DNA of 39,102 nucleotides from Flavobacteriaceae bacterium (GTDB lineage: Bacteria > Bacteroidota > Bacteroidia > UKL13-3): contig SHWZ01000023.1 in the NCBI GenBank assembly GCA_009693575.1, forward strand, positions 1 to 39,102. Reading direction: 5' to 3'. Of the stretch, positions 1-8,671 are shown piece by piece. The position numbers and the translations under genes were made by a program. Within the stretch, counting starts at the first letter, position 1. Every line of letters begins with the position of its first letter. The notes under the pieces are model-generated. The model worked only from the letters and a program-made list of their open reading frames with translations, did not search any database and had not been told where the DNA came from.

Positions 1-411
<411 letters not shown>

Positions 412-481
412 TAACATCTATTTCTCAATTAATTGATACTTATGTTTTCTTTCCCATTTGTCATTGAAGTTATTAAGACCT

Positions 482-593
<112 letters not shown>

Positions 594-600
594 TTATTTG

Positions 601-637
601 AAAATCCCTGCACAGCAATGTGTGGGGATTTTTTTTT
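601..637 (+). terminator. Intrinsic terminator of the rRNA operon
   Basis: A stem of about 14 bp (AAAATCCCTGCACA paired with TGTGTGGGGATTTT, with two G-U pairs) is followed by a run of T. It begins right after the 5S gene, so it ends the rRNA operon before the next gene at 691. Confidence 0.9.
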
Positions 638-675
638 ATCTGAATTGGGTATAGTATTTCGGTGTATTATCGCCT

Positions 676-683
676 TAATTTTG
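676..683 (+). promoter_or_regulatory. Putative Bacteroidota -7 box before the 691 gene
   Basis: TAATTTTG matches the TAnnTTTG -7 element of Bacteroidota promoters and lies 7 bases before the start codon at 691. No clear TTTG -33 element sits about 20 bases upstream, so the call rests on the -7 box alone. If it is real, the transcript leader would be almost absent. Confidence 0.4.
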
Positions 684-690
684 CCATCAA

Positions 691-891
691 ATGAAATTAA
701 TTATCGAGCTAATAATTTTGGGATTTATCATACGATGGGTGAGCCAGCTTTTTAGAATACAGCAAGTGCATATACACAACTATGCATCTACAGAAACGCC
801 AAAGCAGGAAAGCATCATTATAAGCGGCAGCCATGAAACTAAGAAAACAGACCTAGGCAACTACGTCGTATACGAAGAGTTGAAAGACTAA
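691..891 (+). CDS. Small membrane protein, possibly DUF4834 family
   Basis: A 66-residue protein with one hydrophobic segment at residues 2-20 and a polar tail ending in an acidic/tyrosine motif (NYVVYEELKD). Short proteins with an N-terminal helix and a C-terminal YxxYEE-like end are annotated as DUF4834 in Bacteroidota, and I think this is a short member, though I recall the family only in general terms. Its TAA stop shares a base with the ATG of the M61 peptidase at 891 (TAATG), so the two are probably translationally coupled. Function unknown. Confidence 0.6.
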   Translation: MKLIIELIILGFIIRWVSQLFRIQQVHIHNYASTETPKQESIIISGSHETKKTDLGNYVVYEELKD

Positions 892-2534
892 TGATCAGTT
901 ACACCCTGAAAGTGCCGCACCCACATTCCCATGTGGTAGAGATAAGTCTCCAAATTGATGGACTTATCGAACTAGAAACAGAAATATGTCTTCCCCTTTG
1001 GCGGCCAGGTAGATATCAGTTGCAGGATTATCCTAAAAATATCCTAGCATTTGAGGTATTTGACAGCATAGGAAATCAAATTGCATTTGCCAAAAAAAGC
1101 AAAGGCTCCTGGGTTGTACAAACCCCGAAAGACGGTATCCTGAACGTAAAATACAGCTACTATGCCAACCAGCTGGACGCAGGTGCCAGTTATGTTGACA
1201 GCAACCAAATCTACATCAATCCATGTAACTGCTTTTTATATGTGCAGGGGCAATTGGATAAGCCTCTTTGCTTGGATATTATTATACCAGAAAATTATGC
1301 GGTGGCGACAAACTTGCCCAAGAATGGCGATCAGAAATATTTTGCAAATGATTATCATGAAATTGTAGACTCGCCGTTTCTTGCAAGCCCCGAAATGCAG
1401 CATGGCCAATTTGAATTGGGAAAATCGTTGATACATATATGGATTCAGGGAGTGTTTGAATGTGACATGGATGAGCTCTTGGCTAAAACAAAAAAGTACT
1501 GTAGCTACCAGCTTGAATTCTTTGGTGACCTGCCGAGCAAGGATTATCATTTTATTTATCAAATGCTGCCATTGACTTTTCACCATGGTGTTGAGCATTG
1601 CGATAGTACGGTGATAGCTCTCGGACCCGACAAGGACTTTGACCGTAAAGCTTTTTATAACGAATGGATGGGGGTGAGCTGCCACGAATTTTTTCATTTG
1701 TGGAATGTAAAACGCATACGCCCAGCGGATATGTCGCCATATGACTATAGCTGCGAAAACTACAGCACACTTGGTTGGGTATACGAAGGTGTGACCACTT
1801 ACTATGGTGATTTGATTTGCCTGCGAACTGGAGTGGTAGACTTTGAAGGCTGGGCAACTGTTTTTAACAAACACTTGAACAAGCACTTTGAAAACGCTGG
1901 AAGATATAACTTGAGTGTAGCCGCTTCCAGTTTCGATACTTGGCTTGATGGTTACCTAGTAGGCGTGCCTAACCGCAAGGTGAACATTTATACTGAAGGC
2001 ATGTTGGCTGCTCTTGTCCTCGACTCTCATATCCGTCAGAAGACCAATCATGCCATGAGTCTTGACGATTTGATGCGAAGTCTTTATGATGATTTTTACA
2101 AGAAAGGAAAGGGTTACACGGAAAAGGACTACCAATCCATTGCCGAAAACCTTTGTGGGGAAAGTCTGCAATGGTATTTCGATGAAGTGATAAATGGCTG
2201 CGGACACATTGAGCGATACTTGCCCGATGCCCTTGAATTTTTAGGATTGGAGTTAGAAATTTTTCCGTCTGAGGATGCTGTGGCAAGACGGTTTGGTTTG
2301 AAGGAAAAATTGAACGCGGTAACTATTTGGCCTGGCAGTCCAGCCGACATAGCTGGCATAGATCATAACCACCAACTTGAATCATTTAATGAAAATACAG
2401 GAAAAGCTGTGCTATCCTATTTTGGTAAAATGGAAACACGAATGCTTAAGCATGATAGCCATGATTATTTCAATCTTTATGCGGTTAAGAAATCAGAACG
2501 AAATCAGGAAAGTTTTGAAAAATGGTTGAAGTAG
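891..2534 (+). CDS. M61 family metallopeptidase (glycyl aminopeptidase-like) with PDZ domain
   Basis: A 547-residue protein with the M61 layout: an N-terminal beta domain (about 1-170), a gluzincin catalytic domain and a C-terminal PDZ domain (about 450-547). The zinc motif is HEFFH (H265, E266, H269) followed by LWNVKRIRP; the third ligand is E299 in GWVYEGVTTYY. Family members remove N-terminal Gly or Ala residues or act as periplasmic proteases. No signal peptide is visible, so the protein may be cytoplasmic. It is somewhat short for the family, and the PDZ region after GSPADIAGI is reduced. It converges on prs with only three bases between the stop codons, leaving no room for an independent terminator. 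Confidence 0.9.
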   Translation: MISYTLKVPHPHSHVVEISLQIDGLIELETEICLPLWRPGRYQLQDYPKNILAFEVFDSIGNQIAFAKKSKGSWVVQTPKDGILNVKYSYYANQLDAGASYVDSNQIYINPCNCFLYVQGQLDKPLCLDIIIPENYAVATNLPKNGDQKYFANDYHEIVDSPFLASPEMQHGQFELGKSLIHIWIQGVFECDMDELLAKTKKYCSYQLEFFGDLPSKDYHFIYQMLPLTFHHGVEHCDSTVIALGPDKDFDRKAFYNEWMGVSCHEFFHLWNVKRIRPADMSPYDYSCENYSTLGWVYEGVTTYYGDLICLRTGVVDFEGWATVFNKHLNKHFENAGRYNLSVAASSFDTWLDGYLVGVPNRKVNIYTEGMLAALVLDSHIRQKTNHAMSLDDLMRSLYDDFYKKGKGYTEKDYQSIAENLCGESLQWYFDEVINGCGHIERYLPDALEFLGLELEIFPSEDAVARRFGLKEKLNAVTIWPGSPADIAGIDHNHQLESFNENTGKAVLSYFGKMETRMLKHDSHDYFNLYAVKKSERNQESFEKWLK

Positions 2535-2537
2535 TAA

Positions 2538-3506
2538 CTACAGGTTCAATGTCTGTTGACGTTGTATATCGAACAGTGAACTGATACTGCTGTGGCTGTA
2601 TACGGAGCGGATGGCATCGGAGAAAAGCTTGGCTACGGTAAGCTGCCTTATTTTTAGCGATGCTTGTTTTAACGGGATGGTGTCTGTCACGATGAGTTCC
2701 TCCAACATGGAATTGTCAATATTGTCGTAAGCCTTGCCGCTTAGAACTGGGTGTGTGCATACGGCCCTTACGGATTTGGCTCCTTTTTCTCTCAACATCT
2801 GTGCTGCTTTGCAAAGTGTACCACCCGTGTCTATCATATCGTCGACTATTACAACGTTGGCATTCTCCACTTCACCTATCACAGTCATGCCAGCTATTTC
2901 ATTTGCCTGGCGTCTTTCCTTGTTGCATATCACTAAGTCAGCACCAAGTATCCTTGCAAAATATCTTGCTCGAGTAGTTCCACCCATGTCGGGAGCGGCT
3001 ATGGTTAAGTTTTCGAGGCCAAGCTCTTGTATGTAGGGAATGAAAATAACAGAAGCATCCAAGTGGTCGACAGGAATGTTGAAAAAGCCTTGAATCTGCC
3101 CTGCATGAAGATCCATAGTCATCATCCGGCTTGCACCCGCAGCGGTTAACAAGTCGGCCATTAGTTTGCTTCCGATTGATACACGTGGCTTGTCTTTGCG
3201 GTCTTGCCTAGCATAGCCAAAGTAAGGAATAACTGCTGTGATGTAATGAGCCGACGCACGTTTGGCGGCATCAATCATCATTAGCAGCTCCATCATGTTA
3301 TCAATAGGTGGGTAGGTGCTTTGAATGAAAAAGACATCGCAGCCACGCACCGTTTCGTTGATGCTGGGCTGGTATTCACCATCAGAAAATTTAAGAAATG
3401 AAAGGTCTCCTAACCCACTACCATGATATCGTGTAATTTGTTCGGCAAGGTGTTGTGAGCCTGTGCCTGAAAAGATTTTTACTTCGTGAGCGTGACGGCC
3501 TTCCAT
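2538..3506 (-). CDS. prs: Ribose-phosphate pyrophosphokinase (PRPP synthetase)
   Basis: Makes PRPP from ribose 5-phosphate and ATP for purine, pyrimidine, His, Trp and NAD synthesis; cytoplasmic. It is 322 residues, the usual length for class I enzymes. Visible motifs: the YFGYARQDRK ATP-binding segment (95-104), the catalytic/Mg site MDLHAGQIQGFF with H134, the ribose-5-phosphate region APDMGG, and the PRPP loop VDDMIDTGGT (221-230). The first ATG gives MEGRHAHEVKIFSGTGS, reaching the usual N-terminal KIFSG after seven residues. It lies 10 bases behind tRNA-Gln on the same strand and is probably co-transcribed with it from the promoter at 3604-3635. Confidence 0.97.
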   Translation of the reverse strand: MEGRHAHEVKIFSGTGSQHLAEQITRYHGSGLGDLSFLKFSDGEYQPSINETVRGCDVFFIQSTYPPIDNMMELLMMIDAAKRASAHYITAVIPYFGYARQDRKDKPRVSIGSKLMADLLTAAGASRMMTMDLHAGQIQGFFNIPVDHLDASVIFIPYIQELGLENLTIAAPDMGGTTRARYFARILGADLVICNKERRQANEIAGMTVIGEVENANVVIVDDMIDTGGTLCKAAQMLREKGAKSVRAVCTHPVLSGKAYDNIDNSMLEELIVTDTIPLKQASLKIRQLTVAKLFSDAIRSVYSHSSISSLFDIQRQQTLNL

Positions 3507-3516
3507 GAATTAATTG

Positions 3517-3587
3517 TTGCCCGAGATGGATTCGAACCACCACAAACTGGACCAAAACCAGTTGTCCTGCCATTAGACGATCGGGCA
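3517..3587 (-). tRNA. tRNA-Gln (TTG)
   Basis: A 71-base cloverleaf without encoded CCA. The acceptor stem TGCCCGA pairs with TCGGGCA, the anticodon loop is TTTTGGT with anticodon TTG, and the T-loop is GGTTCGAATCC. The U1-A72 pair is typical of tRNA-Gln. It precedes prs and probably shares its transcript. Confidence 0.95.
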
Positions 3588-3603
3588 ATCGTATTACGGG
3601 CTG

Positions 3604-3635
3604 CAAAAGTAGGGGCATTGCTGCTTTGTTTCAAA
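3604..3635 (-). promoter_or_regulatory. Promoter for tRNA-Gln and prs
   Basis: On the minus strand a -33 TTTG (3632-3635) and a -7 TACTTTTG (3604-3611) are separated by 20 bases, matching the Bacteroidota primary sigma consensus. The predicted start falls a few bases before the mature tRNA-Gln 5' end at 3587. The tRNA-Thr/tuf promoter at 10695-10726 has the same spacing. Confidence 0.75.
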
Positions 3636-4038
3636 GGGGTTTGGCAATTTGTTTTCAGGCGAAGACTCTAGCCAGTAAAAGACCTCCATTTGGGTTTTGG
3701 CGGCCGTAATGGGAGGCTTAGGTTTAATACCCTTTGGACACAATTCCAAATCCATGAAAACTAGCAGCCTACTATTTTACTTAATCTACATTGTTGACAG
3801 CGTACCAAGTACTGGCCAAATAGGAGTAACCAAATATATCCAAGTTAAGAAAAAATATGCAATGGCCAATGAGGGATGCGGTACAATCTTCATTTCTTAT
3901 GAGGGGATACTTTTACAACTACCTGCATAAGGAAGTAAAGTGGCCTCAACTTTGATTCCGGGAACGTCAAGATAAAGGAATACTATACTGGCTTTGGTCA
4001 GCCTATATTGGATACAAAGCCGAAGTTAGGCATGTATA
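3636..4038. other. Gene-poor stretch, possibly decayed coding sequence
   Basis: About 400 bases hold no gene I can recognise. A 77-codon plus-strand frame (3697-3930) has no family signature. A stop-free plus-strand frame after about 3944 reads in part as NFDSGNVKIKEYYTGFG, followed by QPILDTKPKLGMY, and runs into the 3' end of the amidotransferase gene. It looks protein-like but has no start codon and is closed upstream by a stop. It may be the remnant of a lost gene or chance. No RNA gene or strong hairpin is visible. Confidence 0.35.
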
Positions 4039-4656
4039 TCACCTCTCTCCGAGCCTTTCCCTATGAATATCGTGAGAGTTGGGCAGTGTTGAGGCCAGCC
4101 CTCCAACCCAGTTCTCAATAATCCTTTCACCACCATTCGTCATGCAGCTTTCAGGGTGAAATTGAATGCCCCAAAGCGGTAGAGACTTGTGGGCAAATGC
4201 CATGGCTAATCCTTGCTGGTCAGTGGCGGTGATGTCCACGATGTTTTCATCAAGCCCCGAAATATATAAAGAATGATAGCGGCCAACTTCTATGCTGTTG
4301 CCCAAGCCTCCGAACATTGGGTGAGGCTGTAAATGTATTTTGGTGCTTACCCCATGCCAAGGAGTGTCACTTCGTTCAAGTTTTCCACCGAGTGCTAGCC
4401 CCAATGCCTGATGCCCGAGACAGATGCCCAACATGGGGATATATTCTAAGTTATTATATACAAATTCGATTAGCCTTCCCGATGCCTGTGGTGTACGCGG
4501 ACCTGGTGAAATAACCACCCCATCATAGCCTTGCAGATCAAATATCTTTGCATCATCATTCCTTAACACATCTACCTGGTGTGCATACCGTTGCAAATAG
4601 TCACGCAGGATGAACGTGAATGAATCGAAATTATCTATTAGTAAAAGGCGGGGCAA
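4039..4656 (-). CDS. Anthranilate / aminodeoxychorismate synthase glutaminase subunit
   Basis: A 205-residue class I glutamine amidotransferase that releases ammonia from glutamine for the chorismate-using partner (TrpE or PabB). The N-terminus LLIDNFDSFT is diagnostic of TrpG/PabA. The triad is C79 in GICLGHQ, H167 and E169 in IQFHPES, and SPGPRTP supplies the oxyanion region. Free-standing subunits of this type often serve both tryptophan and folate synthesis. Neither partner gene is in the window and no trp or folate gene flanks it, so I leave the symbol open between trpG and pabA. Confidence 0.93.
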   Translation of the reverse strand: MPRLLLIDNFDSFTFILRDYLQRYAHQVDVLRNDDAKIFDLQGYDGVVISPGPRTPQASGRLIEFVYNNLEYIPMLGICLGHQALGLALGGKLERSDTPWHGVSTKIHLQPHPMFGGLGNSIEVGRYHSLYISGLDENIVDITATDQQGLAMAFAHKSLPLWGIQFHPESCMTNGGERIIENWVGGLASTLPNSHDIHRERLGER

Positions 4657-4679
4657 GGCATTTTGGGTTTTTCAGGCTA

Positions 4680-4687
4680 CGAAAGTA
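4680..4687 (-). promoter_or_regulatory. Putative -7 box for the amidotransferase gene
   Basis: TACTTTCG (minus strand) differs by one base from TAnnTTTG and lies 23 bases before the ATG at 4656, in the setting TACTTTCGTAGCC often seen before Bacteroidota genes. No -33 element was confirmed. Confidence 0.4.
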
Positions 4688-4785
4688 GTGGCTTGGCTGC
4701 ACTTGTTTTTTTATTGTAAATGCTTTTGCCTTTATCAAGCCAATTACAAATTGGCTTAGGCCGGATTCTTAGCTCATGGTTTTAA

Positions 4786-4832
4786 AGGGATTGAAAATCC
4801 CTGGCTCAGTATATCGGGATTAGAAATCCCGA
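4786..4832. repeat. Pair of REP-like hairpins
   Basis: Two short perfect hairpins stand side by side: AGGGATT-GAA-AATCCCT (4786-4802) and TCGGGATT-AGA-AATCCCGA (4814-4832), followed by CCAGCGGGACT. The GGATT/AATCC core and paired layout look like the dispersed palindromic repeats of Bacteroidota genomes. They sit just behind the lipoprotein stop codon and could slow transcription there, but no T run follows, so a classical terminator is unlikely. Confidence 0.65.
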
Positions 4833-4849
4833 CCAGCGGGACTGCTTAA

Positions 4850-5506
4850 TTAATAAGTCACTTTATATTGAAAAGTATCCTTTAAGACAATAAACGCACT
4901 ATCGGTTTTGCTAATTCCTGAAGAATGCTTCATATAATCAAAATGGAAATTACTTAAACCAATTGGCAAATAGAAAAAAAATGTAGTATCATTGCTTATA
5001 GTATTCTTGGCCTCAATAACTAGCTTTTCCATTATGCCTTGATTTGTATGAAGGTCAGTATAATTGGCCAAATCGGGTCTTGAAATTCTAAAACTTTGCA
5101 AGGTGTCTTTAGCCCCTGTATTTTCTAGATTGATAGCAATAACACCTAATGCCGGTAGTTGAATATTCAATTTGCGTTTCTTTGCATTCACAATGTTCAT
5201 AAACTTGCTAAAATCATTTGAGTTTCCTTTTGGAACTGCAAGGATATAGTATGAGTATCCCGCTGATTTTGTAAAAGTGAAGATGTAGTTACCATTGGCA
5301 TCGGTGACTAGTTTTTGTCTTTCAAAAAACATCCCAGCATTCAGTGCCGGAACATGAGCCTTTGATACCAATAGAGCTGTGCATTCAACAGGCCGTGAAG
5401 TCAATTCATCGGTTATTTGTCCAGATATGGTAACAGTAACATCACGCTGACAGGAACTACAAAAAAGGACTATAGATAAAAATGCAATGGTGAGTATTTT
5501 TTTCAT
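4850..5506 (-). CDS. Putative lipoprotein with carboxypeptidase-regulatory-like domain
   Basis: A 218-residue protein with a lipoprotein signal: MKKILTIAFLSIVLFCSSC, lipobox ending at C19. Residues 24-110 (VTISGQITDELTSRPVE, later DANGNYIFTF) resemble the transthyretin-like carboxypeptidase-regulatory fold common in Bacteroidota surface proteins. The rest (about 120-218) is beta-rich with no recognised domain. It is probably anchored in the envelope facing the periplasm or surface. The next gene upstream on its strand (5558) is 51 bases away. Function unknown. Confidence 0.75.
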   Translation of the reverse strand: MKKILTIAFLSIVLFCSSCQRDVTVTISGQITDELTSRPVECTALLVSKAHVPALNAGMFFERQKLVTDANGNYIFTFTKSAGYSYYILAVPKGNSNDFSKFMNIVNAKKRKLNIQLPALGVIAINLENTGAKDTLQSFRISRPDLANYTDLHTNQGIMEKLVIEAKNTISNDTTFFFYLPIGLSNFHFDYMKHSSGISKTDSAFIVLKDTFQYKVTY

Positions 5507-5557
5507 TGTATTATTTTTTTGTCCAATCAGGCTGAAAACAAATCAGCCCTGATATTA

Positions 5558-5788
5558 TTACTTGGTAAGCCATTGGGCATATTTTGTTCGGAACTGCCCG
5601 GCAGTTAGGTAATCGCCATCTTCAATCCTTTTCCGTGCGGCATCCATACTTTTTTTGAGCGGGGCAGGCATGGTTTCTTCTGTTGCTGCGTTTTGGTGCA
5701 GGCTAACAAGGTCGTACACCTGACGAAGGAAAATATCTTCCTCGTCCATGGCAGCTATTTTTTCAATTAATTCGGTCTTTACATTCAT
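5558..5788 (-). CDS. Small antitoxin-like protein
   Basis: A 76-residue protein starting at the ATG at 5788 (MNVKTELIEKIAAMDEED); the frame extends to a TTG at 5818, which I judge the poorer start. The N-terminal helix followed by a charged, proline-containing tail (MPAPLKKSMDAARKRIEDG) resembles small antitoxin or addiction-module proteins of Bacteroidota, in which an N-terminal helical part precedes a toxin-binding tail. No RelE/ParE-like toxin gene lies on either side, so if it is an antitoxin it is an orphan. The similarity is by general look only. Confidence 0.5.
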   Translation of the reverse strand: MNVKTELIEKIAAMDEEDIFLRQVYDLVSLHQNAATEETMPAPLKKSMDAARKRIEDGDYLTAGQFRTKYAQWLTK

Positions 5789-5807
5789 GGTATGGAGATT
5801 TTTGAGG

Positions 5808-6296
5808 TTAAAAGACAAGGAAAATTAGTTGATTTCGTACTTTTAAAAAAATAGAATTAATATTTCGTATTGATATAGAGCAAAATACAATCAATGAAAA
5901 GAACTTTGTAAATTCGAATCGCTTATTGAAAAATAAAAATATAATATATCCACCTAATAAACAAAATAAAAGCAACCAAAATTTTATAGCGGTTTTATTC
6001 AAATGATAAAAGCCATAAGCTCCTACTAGTAATAGGATTGAAATTATCGCATAATAAAGTTCATCATCATCAAAATAACCAGTTAGTGGGAATAAGGATA
6101 CAAATCCAATAGCTACCATTGAGCCAAAAAACGATTGAGATGTTGGGATATCCTTCTTTAAAATTTTATAACAAACTGCCCTAATTTCGGCTGTTATTAT
6201 AGCTTCATTAAATCCCTTGTTTGCTAAGAGTTCGACTACTTCTTCCGGCGAATAATCTGAGTTAAAGTAATCCCTTATTTCTTCTTCTAAATTCAT
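5808..6296 (-). CDS. Membrane protein of unknown function
   Basis: A 162-residue protein. The first 50 residues are soluble and acidic (MNLEEEIRDYFNSDYSPEEV), with a short helical pattern like a UBA-type or sigma-associated helix pair (VVELLANKGFNEAII). About four membrane segments follow (roughly 57-75, 80-97, 103-124, 130-150). No family recognised. The end is AT-rich (KVRNQLIFLVF). It lies 19 bases before the small antitoxin-like gene on the same strand, so they may share a transcript. Confidence 0.6.
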   Translation of the reverse strand: MNLEEEIRDYFNSDYSPEEVVELLANKGFNEAIITAEIRAVCYKILKKDIPTSQSFFGSMVAIGFVSLFPLTGYFDDDELYYAIISILLLVGAYGFYHLNKTAIKFWLLLFCLLGGYIIFLFFNKRFEFTKFFSLIVFCSISIRNINSIFLKVRNQLIFLVF

Positions 6297-6317
6297 GGTT
6301 CGTTAAGAATATTTGAG

Positions 6318-6345
6318 TGGTGTCAGATGTCACCACCTGACACCA
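6318..6345. repeat. Intergenic hairpin, possible dispersed repeat
   Basis: TGGTGTCAG and CTGACACCA form a perfect 9-bp stem around ATGTCACCAC. It lies just past the stop of the S46 peptidase gene (minus strand) and could serve as an mRNA 3' end structure, though no T run follows. A repeat identity is suggested by its shape only. Confidence 0.55.
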
Positions 6346-6355
6346 TATCTATTCT

Positions 6356-8530
6356 CTACTTCCTTATATCCATCTCTGCAATCAAATTCTTGGCACCGCC
6401 CATTTTTTCCACCAAGAATAGTACATAGCGGATGTCAACACAAATGGTGCGTTTGAGCTGCTCGTCGAAGGAGATGTCGCCGCTCATGGCTTCCCAGTTG
6501 CCATCGAAAGCCGCACCAATGAGTTCTCCGTTGGCATTGATTACGGGGCTGCCGCTATTGCCACCTGTGATGTCGTTGTTGGTGATGAAGGCCACCGGCA
6601 CTTGTCCGTCCTTATCGGTGTATTGCCCAAAGTCTTTGGCAAGGTATAGTTCCTTCAATTTGGCAGGCACTTCAAACTCCTCGTTGCTGGGGTCTTCCTT
6701 TTCCATCACACCTTTCAGGGTGGTGTAATAAGTATAATGAACTGCATCTTTGGGGTCATACGATTTCACGTTGCCGTAGGTGAGCCGCATGGTACTGTTG
6801 GCATCGGGGTAAAACTTGCGGGCGGGGCTCATCTCCATCAATCCTTTCACATAGGCTTTGCCTTCTTTGGCCACAGCCAGTCCAAAAGCATCTGCATATT
6901 TTTTGTAGTTGTCGTTATAGTTTTTCAAGAATGCCAAAGCACATTGTATGGCAATGTCTTTTTGCAGTTGCTTCAGTTGCTTTTTGTGGTCTTTCATGTT
7001 TAGGAAAGCACTCAGTTTGGCGGTATCCAACAGGAAGGTTTTGGCATAAACCATCTTTGCATAAGCGGCACATTTTTCTTCGGTGGTCTTGCCTTTGCTT
7101 TTCAGGATGGTGGCCATGTAGGCAGGGTGTTGGGCTTTGTCTATATCGTTGGCAAAGTAGGCCAGTATAGCACCCGCAATGTTTTGGTCAATGGTTGGGT
7201 TGTATATTTTTTCAAAAAATCCCTGCCTGAAACGGATACCCTTGATTGCATTTTCCAATGCTTTTTCATCCATGGTGTCTTTCATCAGCAGTTTTTCTAA
7301 ATCCAAGAATGCCGCTCCAAAAGATAGTAGCGGAGCACCCAACACACCTTCACGCAGATATACGCCATGCTTGTTGTAGGGGCGGTAATCCTTATAGGCT
7401 TTCTCCAAGTTGGGGAATATATTTTGGTATTCTTCTTTTCCACTTGCCCAACCTGTGAACGTTGCTTCTTCGCTCTTCTTGCGGTCCCACACTTTGTTCT
7501 TTTTCAGTTGCTCTGTTTGGCCAATGAAATATTTCCAGTAGTTGGCTATCTGTGCGTAGCGGCTGGCCTGCTGCAGGCGTATTCCCACGTTTTTGTCCAT
7601 TTCCTGTTTCATCAGTTGCAGACGTTTGTCACGCAGTTTTACAATGCTGGGGTTGGTTTCGTCAATGGCCAGTTGCACACCCATACTGGTTTCGTAGCGG
7701 TTGGTACGGCCTGGGAATCCCATCACCATCGAGAAATCATTTTCCTGCAAGCCTTTGATAGATATAGGGAAGGAATGCTTGGGCTTGTATGGTACATTGT
7801 CTTTGCTGTAGGGTGCCGGCTTGTTGTCTTTGCCAGCATATATACGAAACATGCTGAAATCGCCCGTATGCCTTGGCCACATCCAGTTGTCGGTGTCGCC
7901 ACCATATTTGCCTATGCTTTCGGTTGCAGTTCCCACCAAGCGTATATCCGTGAACTTTTCCATCACAAAAAGATAAAACTGATTGCCCTTGAACATCTCC
8001 CTCACAAAGCCTTCGTAGTGGGTATCTTTTGTAGCTGCTTTTACCATAGGCCCGGTGATGCCCGGCAGCGAACTCTGCCATTTTTCGTAGGGGATGTCTT
8101 TCAGTTTCTCCATCACTTCTTTGGTCACATCGGTCATGCTCACCAAAAATTGCACAGACAAATCCTCCGCATGTAGCTCCGATTCTTTGTTCAAAGCCCA
8201 AAAACCATCGTGTAGGTAGTTATATTTTTCGGTACTCAAAGAGGCAATGGCATCATAGCCACAGTGGTGGTTGGTTATAAGCAGTCCTTGGTTGCTCACC
8301 ACTTCCCCTGTGCAGCCTCCTCCAAACCACACCACCGCATCTTTCATGCTGCTTTTGTTTACGCTATAAAGCTGTTCGGGCGTCATTTTGAGGCCGTGCT
8401 TCACCATGTCGTTGTAGTTGTTTTGCGACAGTAGCACAGGCAGCCACATACCTTCGTCGTCGCCACCGGCCTTAGCTACATTGAAAGAAGCCACGAAAAG
8501 CATGACGGCAAGAATTGATTTTAAGTTCAT
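6356..8530 (-). CDS. S46 family dipeptidyl-peptidase, DPP7-like
   Basis: A 724-residue secreted serine peptidase that removes dipeptides from oligopeptides in the periplasm, feeding peptide uptake. The signal peptide covers residues 1-21 (cleavage near VAKAGG). The triad can be placed: H89 in TNHHCGY, D224 in PRHTGDFSMF, S659 in GGNSGSPV. The length matches the family. Eighteen residues after the serine stands G677 (FDGNWE). DPP11 enzymes have Arg there for Asp/Glu at P1, whereas DPP7 enzymes have Gly and prefer hydrophobic P1, so I infer DPP7-type specificity. A -7 box lies upstream at 8565-8572. Long antisense frames across it are artefacts. Confidence 0.95.
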   Translation of the reverse strand: MNLKSILAVMLFVASFNVAKAGGDDEGMWLPVLLSQNNYNDMVKHGLKMTPEQLYSVNKSSMKDAVVWFGGGCTGEVVSNQGLLITNHHCGYDAIASLSTEKYNYLHDGFWALNKESELHAEDLSVQFLVSMTDVTKEVMEKLKDIPYEKWQSSLPGITGPMVKAATKDTHYEGFVREMFKGNQFYLFVMEKFTDIRLVGTATESIGKYGGDTDNWMWPRHTGDFSMFRIYAGKDNKPAPYSKDNVPYKPKHSFPISIKGLQENDFSMVMGFPGRTNRYETSMGVQLAIDETNPSIVKLRDKRLQLMKQEMDKNVGIRLQQASRYAQIANYWKYFIGQTEQLKKNKVWDRKKSEEATFTGWASGKEEYQNIFPNLEKAYKDYRPYNKHGVYLREGVLGAPLLSFGAAFLDLEKLLMKDTMDEKALENAIKGIRFRQGFFEKIYNPTIDQNIAGAILAYFANDIDKAQHPAYMATILKSKGKTTEEKCAAYAKMVYAKTFLLDTAKLSAFLNMKDHKKQLKQLQKDIAIQCALAFLKNYNDNYKKYADAFGLAVAKEGKAYVKGLMEMSPARKFYPDANSTMRLTYGNVKSYDPKDAVHYTYYTTLKGVMEKEDPSNEEFEVPAKLKELYLAKDFGQYTDKDGQVPVAFITNNDITGGNSGSPVINANGELIGAAFDGNWEAMSGDISFDEQLKRTICVDIRYVLFLVEKMGGAKNLIAEMDIRK

Positions 8531-8564
8531 TGGTTATTGTTCTTAGTTTTTAGTTTTGGGTGGG

Positions 8565-8572
8565 CAAAAGTA
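8565..8572 (-). promoter_or_regulatory. Putative -7 box for the S46 peptidase gene
   Basis: TACTTTTG (minus strand) is a perfect TAnnTTTG match followed by CCCACCC, 34 bases before the ATG at 8530. The nearest TTTG upstream is 26 bases away, too far for the usual spacing, so the -33 element is unclear. Confidence 0.5.
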
Positions 8573-8671
8573 AAGACAACACTAGGAATGGCTAAAACCA
8601 AATTCTGGTTTTTGACAAACAGATAAACCATTGGAATAAATAGTAAAGGCAATTCCTAAAACGAAATCAAC

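Noticed and set aside
1236-1886. 216-codon minus-strand frame
   Set aside because: It is antisense to the M61 catalytic domain and not protein-like.
5789-5818. TTG start for the small antitoxin-like gene
   Set aside because: The ATG at 5788 gives the natural MNVKTELIEK start; the extension MSFNLKNLHT has no family support.
7367-8176. 269-codon plus-strand open frame
   Set aside because: It is antisense to the S46 peptidase, whose triad and motifs are clear, and has no domain of its own.
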